A stretch of 64,000 bases of DNA from Alviniconcha marisindica. Lineage: Eukaryota > Mollusca > Gastropoda > Provannidae. Location of the stretch: the NCBI GenBank assembly GCA_018857735.1, contig JABMCL010003296.1, positions 309,001 through 373,000 on the forward strand. Reading direction: 5' to 3'. Positions 62,215-64,000 of this stretch are shown here, one piece after another. The notes below the pieces were generated by a model, which did not search any database, was not told the DNA's origin, and worked only from the letters and a program-made list of their open reading frames with translations. A program made the position numbers and the translations under genes. Numbering within the stretch: the first letter of the stretch is position 1; each line of letters starts with the position of its first letter.

Positions 62215-62681
62215 ATGCGCGCGCGCTCGTCTGTGTGTGTGTGTATGCATGCGTGTGCATGTGTGTGCGCGCGCGCATGTGTGCGTGCGTGCATGCGTGC
62301 GTGTGTGCCTGCGTGCGTGCATGCGTGTGTGCGTGTGCTTTCCGAGGACTTGCGCTGAAACATGTATCATACGGTCAAATCCCTGATTGGATCCCCAGTT
62401 AGTAACCTTACCACTCTGCTCCATATAATCGGCGCCTGGATGTGACTGTCCTGCATATGACCCCCCCCCCCCCCCCCCACCCCGCCCCCACTCCAAGAAA
62501 ACGTATTGCTTGCATTCCTGTCATGTTGGTCAGTGAGATACAAGGCGGCACATGCTGCACCTACCAATGCAAGAGAGCGGTAAGCAGGCTTACCTGCATA
62601 GGACAGTCCGATCAAACGGCTTCTCTCATTGGGGGGTGACCACCGGGACCACAAGGCCTGGGCCGCTGGGTACATCACACC
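54275..62681 (-). CDS. SLC17-family anion transporter (sialin/VGLUT-like), last 7 coding exons; 5' exons beyond window
   Basis: Major-facilitator organic/inorganic anion transporter of vesicle, lysosome or plasma membrane. Seven exons (A-G) give 1131 nt, 376 residues to the stop. Family signatures in order: WSRWSPPNERSRLIGLS, TDSPDQNKFISDIEKKYI, YMKEVLKFDI with NGVFSMLPYL, INHGDIAPPFAGTMFGITN, then EEWQVAFYVAAAIYFF and FGQGEIQPWA. These correspond to roughly TM3-TM12. At the position where VGLUTs carry an Arg in TM7 (FCRSWTFY) this protein reads MCGNYGAY, so it looks more like the sialin/phosphate-type branch than a true VGLUT. The cytoplasmic tail is unusually acidic (AEEEEASLG, VHEEEEDEGEEDK). 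The substrate cannot be assigned. The donor of exon B is uncertain. Confidence 0.93.
54569..55005. repeat. About 90-105-bp repeat next to the SLC17 exon G acceptor, 4-5 copies
   Basis: Units share GAAAGTCTGCAGT, (CAGT)n, AATCAGTCTATTACTC and ACAAAGAA. Starts within about 15 bp of the acceptor. Confidence 0.9.
55039..55240. mobile_element. Possible truncated piggyBac-like end
   Basis: TTAA|CCCTTTTCCTGCCAAGG resembles the 31730 element end. No matching right end was found; the LINE fragment follows. Confidence 0.45.
55240..55620 (+). mobile_element. Non-LTR retrotransposon (L2/CR1-like) 3' end fragment
   Basis: Plus strand reads FRTKACGQCSFSYQAPVIWN then QLPVSV and SSFTSSLKTFLF, the conserved C-terminus of LINE reverse transcriptase ORFs. 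A (GT)n at 55459-55520 and the tail AAGCGCTTAGGGCCTGATAG with (ATT)n to 55613 follow. Antisense in the SLC17 intron between exons G and F. Confidence 0.85.
55731..55972 (-). CDS. SLC17-like exon F
   Basis: 242 nt, 80 full codons; GMLGPGSFLIGTGFMECHQ, then FSGYFINHGDIAPPFAGTMF and TNTAATVPGILAPFVVSALT. The NHxDIAP...GITN motif is diagnostic for SLC17. Acceptor TTGACAG, donor AAT|GTATGT. Confidence 0.97.
55973..56460. repeat. About 88-bp array containing the exon F acceptor and 50 bp of exon F, 4 copies
   Basis: Exon-like segments at about 56123, 56209, 56297 and 56388 (ACACTCCATG, AATCTGTAA, GGAAACTGCC, ATCATAC), each followed by CTGTCAACAGAAATT, the acceptor complement. Confidence 0.94.
56461..57073. 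repeat. Copies of the SLC17 exon E donor region
   Basis: GTATTGCATCGTTCACCCA then CCGATACATGACATCAG occurs near 56842, 56897 and 56993 besides the real junction at 57060; a diverged one lies near 56588. The 56897 copy keeps the intact donor. Confidence 0.92.
57074..57206 (-). CDS. SLC17-like exon E
   Basis: 133 nt; NGVFSMLPYLTFWFFIVVSG then NLADLLISREILSIAWTRKL and MSCI. Acceptor GTGTTTCAG, donor ATCG|GTGGGT. The donor region is repeated four or five times downstream in the intron. Confidence 0.95.
57207..57850. repeat. 28/40-bp minisatellite next to the exon E acceptor
   Basis: Unit: CACAACATGGCTGAATCAAC ACACAACA; about 20 copies with GGATGAATC variants. Begins within about 15 bp of the acceptor. 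Confidence 0.95.
57851..58540. repeat. 105-bp higher-order repeat, about 6 copies
   Basis: CAAACCATGGATG recurs near 57891, 57996, 58101, 58206, 58311, 58416 and 58521. Each unit holds four diverged monomers (ATGGATGTAACAAAC, ATAGATGTAGCAAAC, ATGGTTGTGACAAAT, GGATGTTATAATC). Confidence 0.95.
58541..59650. repeat. 33-bp minisatellite, about 33 copies
   Basis: Unit: ACAGGCAAAACCAGAACACA GTCACTGACACTG. The period is divisible by three, so long minus-strand frames exist; they are not a protein. Completes the SLC17 intron between exons E and D. Confidence 0.96.
59808..59954 (-). CDS. SLC17-like exon D
   Basis: 147 nt, 49 codons; GSTPWKAIFTSRAMWAIII, then GAYMLLTQIPTYMKEVLKFD. TM7 region. Acceptor TTTCCAG, donor TCG|GTACGT. 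The acceptor is amplified in the 29-bp array to its right. Confidence 0.95.
59955..60835. repeat. 29-bp array grown from the exon D acceptor, about 30 copies
   Basis: Unit CAGTGGAACTGGAAATCACG TACACATTT. The first and the 60240 units keep GGAACCCTGGAAATC, identical to the real exon-acceptor border. Confidence 0.95.
60905..60960. mobile_element. Dispersed repeat family 3 copy
   Basis: TTTTCACCCAGTCAACCAAG then GGTTATATCAGGGTGA, as at 12486. Confidence 0.55.
61028..61161 (-). CDS. SLC17-like exon C
   Basis: 134 nt; TLGFIWCIIWVIFATDSPD then NKFISDIEKKYIAFSIGERA. Acceptor TTGTTTCAG, donor AAG|GTAAAA. Matches TM6 and the central loop of the family. Confidence 0.94.
61185..61640. repeat. CA-rich low-complexity tract
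   Basis: ACACA-rich with CACC/AACACC interruptions filling the SLC17 intron between exons C and B. Confidence 0.92.
61674..61766 (-). CDS. SLC17-like exon B
   Basis: 93 nt; GQFGNAIIFPIGGFLCAYG then FDGGWPSVFLS. Acceptor GTTGTCAG. The phase of exon C requires a phase-1 end; the only fitting site is CTC|GTGGGT, which leaves one residue fewer than relatives. The left edge is therefore tentative. Confidence 0.8.
61767..62135. repeat. 41-bp minisatellite near the exon B acceptor, about 8 copies
   Basis: Unit: CAGAGACACAACAATGCCTG ACTGTTCACTCAGAACACC. Begins about 10 bp from the acceptor. Confidence 0.95.
62140..62340. repeat. (GT)n with GCGC/ATGC-interrupted alternating purine-pyrimidine tract
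   Basis: Perfect (GT)n 62143-62212, then a purine-pyrimidine alternation rich in GCGCGC and ATGCGTG to 62340; Z-DNA-prone. Confidence 0.92.
62594..62681 (-). CDS. SLC17-like exon A
   Basis: 88 nt; GVMYPAAQALWSRWSPPNER then SRLIGLSYAG, the conserved TM3-TM4 loop region of SLC17. Acceptor CCTTTCAG, donor GCAG|GTAAGC. The acceptor lies at the edge of the 37-bp array that runs to the window end. Confidence 0.92.
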
Positions 62682-64000
62682 CTGAAAGGTGGACATGACC
62701 TTCATTATACAAAACACCCTGGAAGGTGGACATGACCTTCATTATACAAAATACCCTGAAAGGTGGACATGACCTTCATTATACAAAACACCCTGAAAGG
62801 TGGACATGACCTTCATTATACAAAACACCCTGAAAGGTGGACATGACCTTCATTATACAAAATACCCTGAGGTGGACATGACCTTCATTATACAAAACAC
62901 CCTGAAAGGTGGACATGACCTTCATTATACAAAACACCCTGAAAGGTGGACATGACCTTCATTATACAAAATACCCTGAGGTGATCATGACTTTCATTAT
63001 ACAAAACACCCTGGAAGGTGGACATGACCTTCATTATACAAAACACCCTGAAAGGTGGACATGACCTTCATTATACAAAATACCCTGAAAGGTGGACATG
63101 ACCTTCATTATACAAAACACCCTGAAAGGTGGACATGACCTTCATTATACAAAACACCCTGAAAGGTGGACATGACCTTCATTATACAAAACACCCTGAA
63201 GGTGGACATGACCTTCATTATACAAAACACCCTGGAAGGTGGACATGACCTTCATTATACAAAACACCCTGAAAGGTGGACATGACCTTCATTATACAAA
63301 ACACCCTGAAAGGTGGACATGACCTTCATTATACACAACACCCTGAGGTGGACATGACCTTCATTATACACAACACCCTGAAAGGTGGACATGACCTTCA
63401 TTATACAAAACACCCTGGAAGGTGGACATGACCTTCATTATACAAAACACCCTGAAAGGTGGACATGACCTTCATTATACACAACACCCTGAGGTGGACA
63501 TGACCTTCATTATACACAACACCCTGAGGTGGACATGACCTTCATTATACACAACACCCTGAAAGGTGGACATGACCTTAATTATACAAAACACCCTGAA
63601 AGGTGGACATGACCTTCATTATACACAACACCCTGAGGTGGACATGACCTTCATTATACAAAACATCCTGAAAGGCGGACATGACCTTCATTATACACAA
63701 CACCTTGAAAGGTGGACATGACCTTCATTATACACAACACCCTGAAAGGTGGACATGACCTTAATTATACCAAAAAAACCCTGAAAGGTGGACATGACCT
63801 TCATAATACAAAACACCCTGAAAGGTGGACATGACCTTAATTATACAAAACAGCCTGAAAGGTGGACATGACCTTCATTATACACAACACCCTGAAAGGT
63901 GGACATGACCTTAATTATACAAAACACCCTGAAAGGTGGACATGACCTTCATAATACAAAACACCCTGAAAGGTGGACATGACCTTAATTATACAAAACA
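62682..64000. repeat. 37-bp array carrying exon A acceptor copies, about 35 copies, runs off the window
   Basis: Unit CCCTGAAAGGTGGACATGAC CTTCATTATACAAAACA. On the gene strand each unit contains CCACCTTTCAG|GG, the same acceptor used for exon A. 33-bp variants lacking AAAG also occur. Confidence 0.97.

Noticed and set aside
62143..62402. Cys/Val and Arg/Ala dipeptide-type frames
   Set aside because: Microsatellite (GT)n translation.

Overview
The window is animal nuclear DNA: genes are split by canonical GT-AG introns, and about half of the sequence is tandem repeat. Protein similarity, gene structure and the SINE/LINE/MITE debris suggest a mollusc, probably a gastropod. That placement is an inference, because no species-diagnostic gene is present.

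Three housekeeping-type genes account for nearly all credible coding sequence. (1) Positions 721-23886, minus strand: a SMARCC (BAF155/BAF170/Moira) SWI/SNF core subunit. Twenty exons were reconstructed with consistent phase through 908 codons; the 3' end lies beyond the left edge. (2) Positions 24114-43013, plus strand: coatomer subunit zeta (COPZ1), complete, 7 coding exons, 177 residues. It is divergent from SMARCC, with 227 bp between the two start codons, so that gap is a likely bidirectional promoter. (3) Positions 54275-62681, minus strand: the last seven coding exons of an SLC17-family anion transporter (sialin/VGLUT-like); upstream exons lie beyond the right edge. COPZ1 and the SLC17 gene converge on a repeat-rich intergenic region (about 45-54 kb). 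The three genes act in chromatin remodelling, Golgi coat traffic and vesicular/lysosomal anion transport; nothing suggests a joint pathway.

The remarkable feature is how introns are built. Most introns of SMARCC and SLC17 are filled by minisatellites with 27-105 bp units. At eleven splice junctions the repeat unit is a copy of the junction itself, carrying 5 to about 80 bp of exon plus the splice site: acceptors of SMARCC exons 13, 15 and 17 and SLC17 exons A, D and F; donors of SMARCC exons 5, 14, 16 and 18 and SLC17 exon E. The gene is therefore flanked by runs of intact or decayed decoy splice sites. Other signals are a GC-AG intron in SMARCC, two TTAA-flanked piggyBac-like MITEs, a 390-bp near-perfect foldback, a tRNA-derived SINE, non-LTR retrotransposon tails and higher-order repeats. 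Nearly all long open frames outside the exons are shadows of repeats whose period is a multiple of three.
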